64,000 nt of DNA from Callipepla californica brunnescens (taxonomy: Eukaryota; Chordata; Aves; Galliformes; Odontophoridae), in the NCBI GenBank assembly GCA_023055505.1, contig JALIRH010000049.1, positions 558,001-622,000 on the forward strand, given 5' to 3'. Every line of letters begins with the position of its first letter. The stretch's first letter is position 1. Shown piece by piece: positions 1 through 10,980 of the stretch. Made by a program: the position numbers and the translations under genes. The notes under the pieces were generated by a model. The model saw only the letters and a program-made list of their open reading frames with translations. It searched no databases and was not told the origin of the DNA.

Positions 1-1983
1 TAACCCTTACCTATCCCTAACCCTACCCTAACCCTTAACCCTAACCCTACTCTAACACTTACCCTAACCCCTAACCCTAACCCTATCCCTTACCTAACCC
101 TATCCCTACACTAACCCTCAAATCTAACCCTAATTCTACCCTAACCCTAACCCCACCCTAAACCTAACCCTGACTCAAACCCTACCCTTAACCCTGACCC
201 TAACCCTACCCTAACCCTTACCTAACCCTAACCCTACCCTAACCCTAACACTACCCTAAAATTTACCCTAACCCCTAACCTTTACCTAACCATAACACTA
301 ACACTAAAACTAACCCTACCCTAACCCCTAACCCTACCCTAACCCTTACCCTAACACTAACCCTAACCCTGCACTAACCGTGACCCTAATCCCTAACCCC
401 AACCCCTAAGCCCTAACCCTAACCCTGCCCCTAACCCCAACCCTACCCTAACCCTAACCCTGCCCCAAACCCTCACACTAACCCCTAACCCTACCCTAGC
501 CCTAACCCCTAACCCCTAATTTTAACCCTAACCCTTAACCCTAGCCCTACCCTAACCCTGCCCTAACCCTAACCATACCCTAACCCTAACACTGACCCTA
601 ACACTATCCCTGACCCTAACCCTTACCTATCCCTAACCCTACCCTAACCCTACCCTAACACCTAACCCTAACCCTATCCCTTACCTAACCCTAACCCTAC
701 ACTAACCCTCAAATCTAACCCTAATTCTACCCTAACACTAACCCCTAACCCCTAACCCTAACCCTAACCCTACCCTACCCCTGACTCAAACCCTACCCTT
801 AACCCTCCTTAACCCTACCCTAACCCTTACCTAACCCTAACCCTACCCTAACCCTACCCTAACATTTACCCTAACCCCTAACCATAACCCTAACACTAAC
901 CCTAACCCTAACCTTACCCTACCCTAACCGTGACCCTAACCCCTAACCCCAACCCATAAGCCCTAACCCCAAACCCTTACCTAACCCAAACCCTACCCTA
1001 ATCCTAAACCTAACCCTGCCCCTAACCCTAACACAAACCCCTAACCCTACCCTAGCCCTACCCTAGACCTAACCATACCCTAGCCCTAACCCCTAACCCC
1101 TAACCCAAACCCTAACCTTACCCTAAACCTACCCTAACCCTACCCTTACCCTAACTCTAACCCTAACACTAACCCTACCCTAACTCTTACCCTATCCCTA
1201 ACGCTAAGCCCTAACCCTGACACTGACCCTAACTCCTAACCCTAACCCTTACCGAAAATTCTAATCCAACCCTAACCCTAACCCTACCCTAACCCTACCC
1301 ATACCCCTACCCCTACACTAACCCTTACCCTAACCCTTACCTATCCCTAACCCTAGCCCTACCCTAACCCTAACCCTTACCCTATCCCTAACCCTAACCC
1401 TTACCTATCTCTAACCCTACCCTAACCCTTAACCCTAACCCTACCCTAACCCTCCAATCTAACCCTAATTCTACTCTATCCCTAACCCTACCATAACCCT
1501 ATTGATGGACCCTAGTTCTACCCTAACCCTAACCCCTAACCCTAACACCTAACCCTAACACCTAACCCTTTGCTAACCCTATTGATGGACCCTAACTGTA
1601 ACACTAACCCTACCCGTAATCCTACCCCTAACCCTTACCCAACCCTAACCCTAACCCTTACCCTACCCTAACCCTAACCCTTACCCTAAACCTAACCCTA
1701 CCCTAATTCTAACCCTAACCCTGACCCTATCCCTAAACCTAACCCCTGACCCTAACCCCTAACCTTAACCCCTAACCCTAACCCTACCCTTACCCTAACC
1801 CTACACCCTAACCCTAAACCCTACCCTAACCTAACCCTAACCCTACCCTAACCCTAAAACCCTAACCCTACCTCACACCCTACCCTTAACCCTGACCCTA
1901 ATACTTACCCTAACCATTATCTAAACCTAACCCTACCCCATCCCTACCCTACCCCTTAAACCTAACCCTAACCCTACCCTAAC
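1..1983. repeat. Degenerate telomeric repeat array, CCCTAA orientation
   Basis: The stretch consists almost entirely of CCCTAA, CCCTA, CCCCTAA and CCCTTA variants with scattered substitutions. The C-rich strand is on +, the orientation expected at the left end of a chromosome. Variant phrases recur: the text at about 1-200 recurs near 618-805 and again near 1395-1475, and a short phrase, attgatggaccctaa or a close variant, occurs near 1500 and 1577. The array is therefore built of longer duplicated blocks, not only single-unit slippage. The degeneracy suggests subtelomeric sequence rather than an active telomerase-maintained end. No gene is present. Confidence 0.95.
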
Positions 1984-2966
1984 GGTGTCAGAATGTGACA
2001 GTCACAATATCAAAGTATCACAATGTCAGAATGTCAGTGTCACAAGGTTAGAATTTCACAATGCCAAAATATCACAATGTGAGAATCTAAAAATGTCACA
2101 GTGTCAGAATGTCACAATGCAAAAATGAAAGACTGTCACAATACCAGAAGGTAAAAATTTCACAGTCAGAATATTACAGTGTCACAATGTCAGAAGGTCG
2201 CATTTTCAGAATGTCAGTACGTGAGGATGTCAGAACGTCACAATGTCACAAAGTGAGAATATGAGAATGTCACAATAACAGAATGTCAGAATGTGAGAAC
2301 GAAATGATGTCAGAATGTGATTATGTGAGAATGTCCGAATTTCAGAATGTCAGAATGTCACAACGTCAGAATGCAAGAATATCAGAATGTCCTAAGTTGA
2401 GAATGTCACAATGTATCTGAATAGAAGAATGTAACATTGGCACAATCTCAGAATGTAACAAAGACATCACATCATAATGTCAGAATGTCAGAATTTCACA
2501 ACTTCACAATGTCACAATGAGAGAATTTCAGAACGCAGCAATGTAACAATCTGAGAATGTCACAATATCAGATTGTCAGAATGTCAGAATGACAAAATGT
2601 GAGAATATCACAATATCACTATGCCAGATTCCCAAAATGCCACGATGTCACAATCTCAGAATGTCAGAATCACAGAATTTGACACTGCGAGAATATCACA
2701 AAGTCACAAAGCCACAATGTTATAATATCACAATATCACAATGTCAGAATGTCACTATGACAGATTGTCAGAATGCCAGAACATCAGAAGGTGAGAATAT
2801 AAGAATGTCAGAATGTCACAATGTCACAATGAGAGAATATTAGAATGTCACAATGTCAACATGTCAGAATGTGAGAAAGGGAGAATGTCATGATGTCAGA
2901 ATGTCTTAATGTCAGAATGTCAAATCGTCACAACCTCCCAATTAAAATTCAGGGAATATGACTGTG
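1984..2966. repeat. 9-bp minisatellite, block 1
   Basis: The sequence is a tandem array of a 9-bp unit, AATGTCAGA alternating with AATGTCACA, plus variants such as AATGAGAGA. It starts where the CCCTAA array stops (about 1984) and is interrupted at 2967 by a solo LTR. The open frames in it are repeats of a 3-residue pattern and are not regarded as coding. Its last 5 bp, CTGTG (2962-2966), are one copy of the LTR target-site duplication. Confidence 0.93.
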
Positions 2967-3889
2967 TGTGAAAGACAGCAACTGTTTTTGACTTTTGTTG
3001 TCTCAAAGCTTGCTTCATGAGGTCTTTCTGGCTAGAAGACTCTAATTGACAACTGCTTGGAGAAGCTGATCATCACAAAGGACAATAATACTTGTATGGC
3101 ACCGAAAGTACTACTCCTGTTGATTTATCTGTTGGGCCAGATGTGTTGGGTGGGCACAAATCAAACTAATGCCAGAACACGGAGGCAGCTAAAGAAAGCA
3201 GGATAGACACCCTGTTGTCCCTACAAGACAAGCCTCTCTTAAAACAAAACACCCACATGAATGGTGAGGAGCTTTCCTCCTTCAAGGTTTGAAAATTTAA
3301 AGCAAAACTGACCTTTAGGTTTAATCCCCTCGATAACCAGAGTCTGGAATGTGATGAATATGCATGTGCTATACCTTTAAATAGCTATTCATTTCTCTCT
3401 TACGTGCGCATGTTTGGTGAAGCAATCCCCCATGTACCCAGCGCGCCGCTTGACAGAACTCATTGGTGTGTCGAGTTGCTCAGTTGGTTTTCTCGACACC
3501 ACTAAACCAAAGACTTTGAAGAAGAGACTTTCCTGAGGGAAAAACCTCTTTGGAAGAACCCCCCTGCACAGCGCCTGCTTGCTGCAAAACTTCCCGGCTT
3601 TCTCCCATCCCCCGCGGAGACCAGACGAATTCCTGAGACCAACGGACTACGGACCTCGACAGATCCACGGTGCTGATGCTCTCTCTTTCTCTTTCTTGCT
3701 TTCTGCCAAGTCTCTTCGCTTTTCATCTCTTTTCTATCACCCATCTTCCCTTCCCCATATCCCTAAAAAACTACTTATTGTAATAAACTGGTTGGGCTAA
3801 AATTTGAACCATTGCCTTTTAATCTCACCATCGGGTATACACATACATATAAAGAACCTCATCTCCCTCCTTTATTTTGGAGCGTGACA
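2967..3889 (+). mobile_element. Solo LTR of an endogenous retrovirus, 923 bp
   Basis: A non-repetitive segment begins TGTGAAAGAC and ends GCGTGACA, so it has the TG...CA ends of an LTR. It is flanked by CTGTG at 2962-2966 and CTGTG at 3890-3894, a perfect 5-bp target-site duplication. A polyadenylation signal AATAAA lies at 3782-3787 and an AT-rich TATA-like stretch (TTTAAATA) near 3377, giving + orientation. No primer-binding site or coding part follows, so this is a solo LTR left by LTR-LTR recombination. The family is not assigned; a 5-bp duplication fits several avian ERV groups. Short ORFs inside are ignored. Confidence 0.9.
3782..3787 (+). promoter_or_regulatory. Polyadenylation signal of the 923-bp LTR
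   Basis: AATAAA lies about 100 bp before the LTR end, consistent with a retroviral R/U5 arrangement. It sets the LTR orientation as +. Confidence 0.7.
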
Positions 3890-5070
3890 CTGTGTCAAAA
3901 CGTCACAATGAGAGAATATGAAAAAGTGAGAACATCACAATGACCGAATGTCAGAATGTCGCAATTAGAAAATCGGGGAATATCAAAATGTCACAACGTC
4001 ACAATGAGAGATAATAACACCAAGTGAATGACAATGTCACAGTGTCACAATGAGAGGATCTCAGAATGTCAGAACTTCAAAATGTCAAAATGTCACAAAG
4101 TCCAAATATCACAATGACAGAATGTCAGAATGACAGATTCCCACAGTTTCAGAATGTCAGAATGTGGTAATGAGAGAAAGTCAAAATATCGGAATGTCAG
4201 AATGTCACAAGGAGAGAATGTCAGAGTGTCACAATGCTATAATGTCCAAATGTCAGAACATCAGAAGGTCAGAATATCACAATGTCACAACGAGAGAACC
4301 TCAAAATGTCACCAAGAGAGACTGTCAAACTATCAGAATGTGAGAATGAGTGAATGTCACAATGAGAGATGGCCACAATTTTAGAATGCCAGATTGTGAG
4401 AATGTCAGAATGTGAAAACGCCAGAATGGGAGTGAGTGAATGTCACAACATCAAAATGTCATAACGTCAGAATGTCATAACGAACCAATGTGAGAGTGCC
4501 TGAATGTCACAGTATGAGAACGTCACAATATCACAAATCTCAGAATTTCAGTGTCAGAATGAGAGAATGTCACAATGCCACAATGAGAGAATGTCGCAAT
4601 TACAGATTATTGATATATCAGAATGTCAGAATACGAGAAAGTGAGAATGTCCCAATGTCAGAATATCAGAATGAGGGAAAGAGAGAATGTCATGATGCCA
4701 GAATGTCAAATTGTCACAAAGTCACAATATCACAATGAGAGAATATCAGAAAGTGAGAATATGCCAGTGAATGAATGACACATTGTGAGAATGTCAGAAT
4801 GTCAGAACGTCAGAATATCAGAATTACAAAATCAGGGAATATGACTGTGTCACAATGTCACAAAGAGAGAATATGAAAAAGTGAGAATATCACAACGACC
4901 GAATGTCAGAACGTGACAATGTCACAATGTCAGAATGAGGGAAAGAGAGAATGTCATGAAGTCAGAATGTCAACTTGTCACAAGGCCACAATAGCACAGT
5001 AAGAGAATATCAGAAAGTGAGAATTATGACAGTGACTGAATGTCACGATGTGAGAAAGTCAGAATATTAG
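3890..5070. repeat. 9-bp minisatellite, block 2
   Basis: The array resumes directly after the solo LTR, starting with the second CTGTG target duplicate. It contains long duplicated phrases. The segment around 4829-4925 (agggaatatgactgtgtcac, then a gagagaatatgaaaaagtgag-like phrase) matches the two LTR flanks joined together, so it is a paralogous empty site. The block ends with ATTAG (5066-5070), one copy of the duplication made by the next LTR. Confidence 0.92.
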
Positions 5071-5403
5071 TATAGGGCAAATAACCCCCAAAAAAGCACT
5101 CCATGGAAATTGTGCGAAAGGCGGTATATTTTAGGTAGGCTTAAGAAAACGGTATACAAACAAGAAGAAAAGAGAGGAGCTCACCTTGATGATGGTCGAG
5201 GCTCGCTAATAACTCCAAAAGGGAGGGATCTCTAACAAGAGAACCTTCCCTGCTGGAGGTCAGCCCTTAAATGGGGTCTTGGCAGAGGTGGAGTCAAACT
5301 CCACCCCTTCCAATCACACTCACTTGTGCCCCTGCAGCTGACTCAGGGCTTGCCTCAGGTGATCAATCAGTGGTTCAGGCCATGATTCAACAGTTCCCAT
5401 ACA
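5071..5403 (-). mobile_element. Solo LTR, 333 bp, minus orientation
   Basis: A unique 333-bp segment interrupts the minisatellite and is bracketed by ATTAG at 5066-5070 and ATTAG at 5404-5408, a perfect 5-bp target-site duplication. Read on the minus strand it starts TGTATGGGAA and ends GCCCTATA, so the 5' TG is intact and the expected 3' CA appears as TA. On the same strand a CATTTAAGG motif could serve as a TATA-like box. It has no similarity by eye to the 923-bp LTR and no coding content. The orientation is inferred from the ends only, and the family is unknown. Confidence 0.8.
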
Positions 5404-7715
5404 ATTAGAATGTCAGAATGTCACCATGAGAGTATCTCAGAATGTCACAATGTCAGAATGTCACAATGATAGAATGTCAAAATGGCAGCATGTGTCTGTG
5501 AGAGAATGCCACAATGACAGAATAGAAATATGTCAGAATATAGCAATGAGAGAATGTTAGAATGCAACAATGTCAACATGTCAGAATGGGAGAAAGTGAG
5601 AATGTCATGATGTCAGAGTGTCTTAATGTCAGAATGTCAAATCTTCACTGTGTCACAACTACAAGATTAGGGAATATGACTGTGTCAGAAAGTCACAATA
5701 AGAGGAGATGAAAAAGAGAGAATATCACAATGACCGAGTGTCACAATGTAAGAAAGTGAGAATGTGAGAATGTCAAAATGTCAGAATGACAGAATATCAC
5801 TATGTCACAATGTCGCAATGTCTCAAGGTCAGAATATCAATATGTAACAGTGTAAGAACGTCACAAATACCACAATGGGAGAATGACAGATTGTCACGAT
5901 TACAGAATTTCAGAATGTGAAAATATCAGAATGTCACAATGTCAGATTCTGAGAATGTCACAATGACAGAATGTCAGAATGAAAGATTTTCCAAATTCCA
6001 GAATGTCACTATGTCACAACGTCAGAATGACGCATTGTCAAAATGCTAGAATGTCACAATGTCACAAGGTGAGAACATCACAATGGCAGATTGTCATAAT
6101 GCCAGAACATCAGAAGGTGAGAATATTAGAATGCCACAATGTCACAATGTCACCATGAGAGTATCTCAGAATGTCACAATGTCAAAATGTCAGAATGAGG
6201 GAAAGAGAGAATGTCATGATGTCAGAATGTCTTAACGTCAGAATGTCAAATTGTCACAACGTCACAATATCACAATGAGAGAATATCAGAAAGTGAGAAT
6301 ATGGCAATGACCGAATGACACATTGTGAGAATGTCAGAATGCCAGAATGTCAGAATGTCAGAATGTCAAAATGTGTGAATGTCTGAATGTCACCATGAGA
6401 GAGAGTCAGAGTTTTACAATGTCACAATGTGAGAATGTCTGAACGTCAGAATGAGGGAGAGTTAGAATTTCAGAATGTCACAGTGTCACAATGTCATCAT
6501 GTCACAATATCAGAATGTTGCATTGTCACAATGTGAGAATGACAGGTTGTCACAATTCCAGAATTTCAGAATGTCAACATGTCTGAATGTCACAATGTCA
6601 CAATTTCACTATGTCACAACGCTAGAATGTCATAATATCAGAAAGTGAGAATATCACAATGGCAGATCGTCATAATGCCAGAACTTCAGAAGGTGAGAAT
6701 ATTAGAATGTCACAATGTCACAATGTTACAATGTGAGTATCTCAGAATGTCACAATGCCAGAATATCAGAATGGCAGAATATGAGAAAGTGAGAATGTCA
6801 CAATGTCAAAATGTCAGAATGAGAGAAAGAGAGAATCTCATGATGTCGGAATGTCTTAATGTCAGAATGTCAAATTGTCACAACGTCACGATATCACAAT
6901 GAGAGAATATCAGAAAGTGAGAATATGACAGTGACCGAATGACACAATGTGAGAACGTTAGAATGTGAGAATGTCAGAATTGGAGAATGTCACAGAGTCA
7001 CAATGACAGATTGCCACAATTTCAGAATGTCAGTGTATCACAATGCCACAAAGTCACAATATCAGTATGTCATGAAGATAGAATGTCACAATGACAACAT
7101 ATGACTGTGACAGAACGTCACAATGTCAGATGATAAATATGGCCGAAAATCACAATGAGAGAATGTTAGAATGTCACAATGTTAACATGTCAGAACGTGA
7201 GAAAGTGAGAATGCCACAATGCCACGATGTGAGAATCTCACAATGTCACAATGAGAGAGAGTCAGAATTTCACAGTATCAGAATTTTGCATTGTCACAAT
7301 GTGAGAATGACAGATTGCCACATTTCCAGAATTTCAGAATGTCACAATTCCAGAATTTCAGAATGTCCAAATATCTGAATGTCACAATAGCAGAATGTGA
7401 GAGTATCACAATGACAGAATGTCAGAATGACAGGTTGTCACAATTCCAGAATGTCACTATGTCACAATGCTAGAATGTCAGAATGTCAGAATGTGAAAAT
7501 AGCACAAGGGCAGGTTGTCATAATGCCAGAACTTCAGAATGTGAGAATATTAGAATGTCATAATGTCAGAATGGGAGAATGTCACAATGGCAGGTTGTCA
7601 TAATTCCAGAAGTTCAGAATGGGAGAATATTAGAATGTAACAATGTTGCAATGTGACAATGAGAGTATCTCAGAATGTCACAATGTCAGAATGTCAGAAT
7701 GCCAGAATAAGAGAA
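5404..7715. repeat. 9-bp minisatellite, block 3
   Basis: The AATGTCAGA/AATGTCACA array continues. Long phrases recur at several hundred bp spacing, for example the catgatgtcagaatgtctta block near 5605, 6215 and 6840, so it has higher-order structure. The last recognisable 9-bp units are near 7700. A short purine-rich junction (about 7708-7722) leads into the 11-bp minisatellite. ORFs of 60-95 codons inside arise because the unit length is a multiple of three and the unit has no stop in some frames. Confidence 0.92.
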
Positions 7716-7721
7716 AAGAAA

Positions 7722-10700
7722 GGTATGAGGAGGCTATGGGGAAGCTATGGGGCAGCTATTGGGCAGCAGTGGGGCAGCTATGGGGCAGTAGTAGGGCAGC
7801 TATAAGGCAGCTATGGGGCAGCAGTGGGGCAGCTATGGGGCGGCTATGAGGAAGCCATTGGGCAGCTATGGGGCAGAAGTGAGGCAGCAATCAGGCAGCA
7901 GTGAGGCAGCTATGAGGAGGCTATGGGGCAGCTATGGGTCAGCTATCGAGAGGCTATGGGGCAGCTATGGGACGGCGATGAGGCAGACATGGGGCAGCTA
8001 TGGGGGAGCAGTGAGGCAGCTATGGGGAGGCTATGGGGCAGTAGTTGGGCAGCTATAGGGTGGCTATGGGGAAGCCATTGGGCAGCTATGGGGCAGTAGT
8101 GAAGCAGCTATGGGTCAGTAGTTTGGCAGCTATGACGAGGCTATGGGAAGGCCATGGGGAAGCGATGGGGCAGCTCTGAGGCAGACAAAATGTAGCTATG
8201 GGGGAGCAGTGAGGCAGCTATGGGGTGGCTATGGGGCAGTAGTGGGGCAGCTATGGGGCAGCTATGAGGTAGCCATGGGGCAGCTATGGGGAAGCAGCGA
8301 GGGAGCTATGGGGTAGCAGTGAGGCAGCTATGATGAGGCTATGGGGAGGCTATGGGGCAGCCACGGTGCAGCTATGGGGCAGCAGTGGGGCAGCTATGGG
8401 CAGCAGTAAGGAAGCTATTGAGAAGGCTATGGGGGCAGCTATGGGGTGGCTATGGGGCAGCTATAGAGCGGCAATGTGGCAGTAGTGGGGCACCTATAAG
8501 GCAGCTATGGGGCAGCAGTGGGACAGCTATGGGGCGGCTATTAGGCAGCCATGGGGTGGCAATGGGGCAGCAGTGAGGCAGCTATGGGGCGGCTATGGGG
8601 CTGAAGTGGGGCAGCTATGAGGAGTCTCTTGAGAGGCTATGGAGCAGCTATGGGGCAGCAGGAGGAGACTATGGGGAGGCTATGAAGCAGGTATGGGGCA
8701 GCAGTGGGGCAGCTATGGGGCGACTATGGGGCAGCAGTTGAGCAGCTATGGGGCAGCCATGGGGCAGCTATGTGGCAGTAGTGAAACAGCTATGGTGTAG
8801 CTATAAGCGAGCCTTGGGGCAGCAAGGGGCAGTAGTAAGGCAGCTTTGGGGCAGCAGTGGGGCAGCTATGATGAGACTATGGGAAGGCCATGAGGAAGCT
8901 ATGGGGCATCTTTGAGGCAGACAAAAAGTAGCTGTGGGGCTGCAGTGAGGCAGCTATGGGGCAGCTGTGGGGCAGCTATTGTGTAGCAGTGAGGCATCTA
9001 TGAGGAGGCTATGGGGAGGATATGAGGCAGCTATGGGGCAGAAGTGAGGCAGCTATGGGGTGGCTATAGGGCAGCAGTGGGGCAGGTATGGGGCAACAAA
9101 GAGGCAGCCATGGGGCAGCAGTGGGGCAGCTTTGAGGCTACGGGGCGGCTATGGGGCAGTAGTGGGGTAGCTATGGGGCAGCAGTGAGGAAGCTAAGGGG
9201 AAGCAATGGGGCAGCTTTGAGGATGCTATTGGGAAGCCATGGGGCAGCAATGGGGCGGCTATGAGGCAGCGACGGGGAAGCTATGGGGCAGCAGTGAGGC
9301 AGGTATGGGGCAGTAGTAAGGCAGCTACGGGGCAGCAGTGGGGCAAATATGAGGAGGCTCTGAGGAAACTATGGGGCAGCTATGGGGCAGCAGTGAGGCA
9401 GTTATACAACAGGTATGAGGCACTTATCAAGCAGCTATGGGTCAGCTATGAGGAGGCTATGGGGCAGATGTGGTGCAGCAGTGGGGCAGCTAAGGCAGCT
9501 ATGGGGAGGCTATGGGGCAGCAGTGTGGGCAACTATGAGGAGACTATGGGGAGGCTATGAGGCAGCTATGGGGCAGTAGTCGGGCAGCTATTGGACGGCT
9601 ATGAGGCAGCCATGGGGCAGCTATGGGGCAAGTATGGGGAGGCTATGGGGCAGCGACGGGGTGGCTATGGGGCAGTAGTGGGGCAGCTATGGTGAGGTTA
9701 TGAGGCAGCCATGGGGTAGGTATGAGAAACCAGTGAGGCAGCTATGGGGCAGTAGTGGAGCAGCTATGAGGCAGCGGTGGGTCAGCTATGGGGTGGCTAT
9801 GAGGCAGCAGTGGGTCAGCTATGGGGTGGCTATGAGGCAGCCATGGGGCAGCTATGGGACAGCAGTGGGGCAGCTATGAGGTAGCCATGGGGCACCTATG
9901 GGGAAGCAGCGAGGGAGCTATGGGGTAGCAGTGAGGCAGCTATGAGGAAGCTATGGGGAGGCTATGGGGAGGCTATGGGGCAGATATGTAACGGCTATGA
10001 GGCAGCCACGGTGCAGTTATGGGGCAGCCACGGTGCAGCTATGGGGCAGCAGTAAGGAAGCTACGAGAAGGCTATGGAGGCAGCTATCGGGTGGCTATGA
10101 GACAGCTATGGGGCAACTATGAGGCAGCCGTAGGGCAGCTATGGTGCAGCAGTGAGGCAGCAATTAGGCAGAAGTTGGGCAGATATGGGGCAGCAGTGAG
10201 GCAGCTATGAGGAGGCTATGGGGCAGCTATGGGGCAGCAGAGAGGCAGCTATGGGGCACGAGTGAGGCAGCTATGGGTTAGCTATGAGGAGGCCTTGAGG
10301 AGGCTATGGGGCAGATATGGGGCAGCAGTGGGGCAGCTAAGGCAGCTATGGGAAGGCTATGGGGCAGCAGTGTGGGCAACTATGAGGAGACTATGGGGAG
10401 GCTATGAGGCAGCTATGGGGCAGCAGTCGGGCAGATATAAGGCAGCTATTGGGAAGCAGTGGGGCAGCTATGGGGCGGCTATTAGGCAGCCTTTGGGCAC
10501 CTATTGGGCAGCAGTGAGGCAGGTATGGGGCAGCTATGGGGCAGCTATGAGGACGTTATGGGGCAGCTATGGGGCAGCAGTGGGGCAGCAATAACGCAGT
10601 AGTGGGGCAGCTATGGGGCAGTAGTGGGGCAGCAATGAGGACGCTATAGGGAGACTATGGGGCATGTATGGAGCGGCTAGGAGGCAGCTATGGGGCAGGT

Positions 10701-10796
10701 ATGAGGCAGCCATGGGGTGGCTGTGGGGCAGCAGTGAGGCAGCTATGAAGAGGCTATGGAAATGCTATAGGGCAGCAGTGGGGCAGCGTTGGGGCA
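7722..10796 (+). repeat. 11-bp G-rich minisatellite, left part
   Basis: This is a tandem array of GGGGCAGCTAT with a frequent variant GGGGCAGCAGT and GAGG/CGGC substitutions. The + strand is strongly G-rich, with four-G runs separated by 7-nt spacers. Because 11 is not a multiple of 3, all three + frames give the same cyclic 11-residue pattern (MGQLWGSYGAA-like) without stops. This explains the many long ORFs and argues against coding. Longer duplications exist: a phrase with gaagcagcgagggagc near 8291 recurs near 9903. Confidence 0.94.
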
Positions 10797-10822
10797 GCGG
10801 TTTCCGTTGCCGCGGAAACCGC
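10797..10822. other. Perfect 10-bp inverted repeat with 6-nt loop
   Basis: GCGGTTTCCG (10797-10806) pairs fully with CGGAAACCGC (10813-10822) around TTGCCG. It sits exactly at the left edge of the CpG-rich insert, so it could mark the junction or form a hairpin. The core GTTGCCGCGGAAAC also resembles, imperfectly, an RFX X-box. No function is claimed. Confidence 0.75.
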
Positions 10823-10980
10823 ACGTTGGAGCGGCGGCGGCGGCTGTACGGGAGGCACTGTGAGCTTTGGGGGTGGGGCTGGGCAGGGGCAGCGGCAGCG
10901 GCAGCGGCAGCGGGGGAGGGGCGGGGCAGGATTCCGGGGGCCGCGCGGCGCTCTCTTTTTTCCCCTAGCACTTGTAACAT
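10797..10980. other. CpG-rich unique insert inside the 11-bp minisatellite
   Basis: About 184 bp break the repeat pattern. The segment starts with a perfect inverted repeat (10797-10822), followed by GCGGCGGCGG, a short (GCAGCG)n run, a GC box (GGGGCGGGGC, near 10920), GGGCCGCGCGGCGC, then a T/C-rich tract and cttgtaacat before the repeat resumes. CpG density is far above that of the neighbours. The content resembles a CpG-island promoter or 5' UTR fragment, but no gene is recognised and no clear target-site duplication is seen. ORFs running through it in both strands are mostly minisatellite and are not called. Confidence 0.7.

Noticed and set aside
3480..3800. Several overlapping ORFs inside the 923-bp solo LTR
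   Set aside because: They lie in U3/R/U5, with no domain and no independent start or splice evidence.
2589..7473. ORFs of SQCQNVRMSE-like repeats in the 9-bp minisatellite
   Set aside because: The unit length is a multiple of 3 and lacks stops in some frames; the peptides are simple translations of the repeat.
1984..7715. Possible CRISPR-like array
   Set aside because: Direct 9-bp units with no unique spacers of constant length, in a eukaryotic context with LTRs, CR1 and spliced exons.
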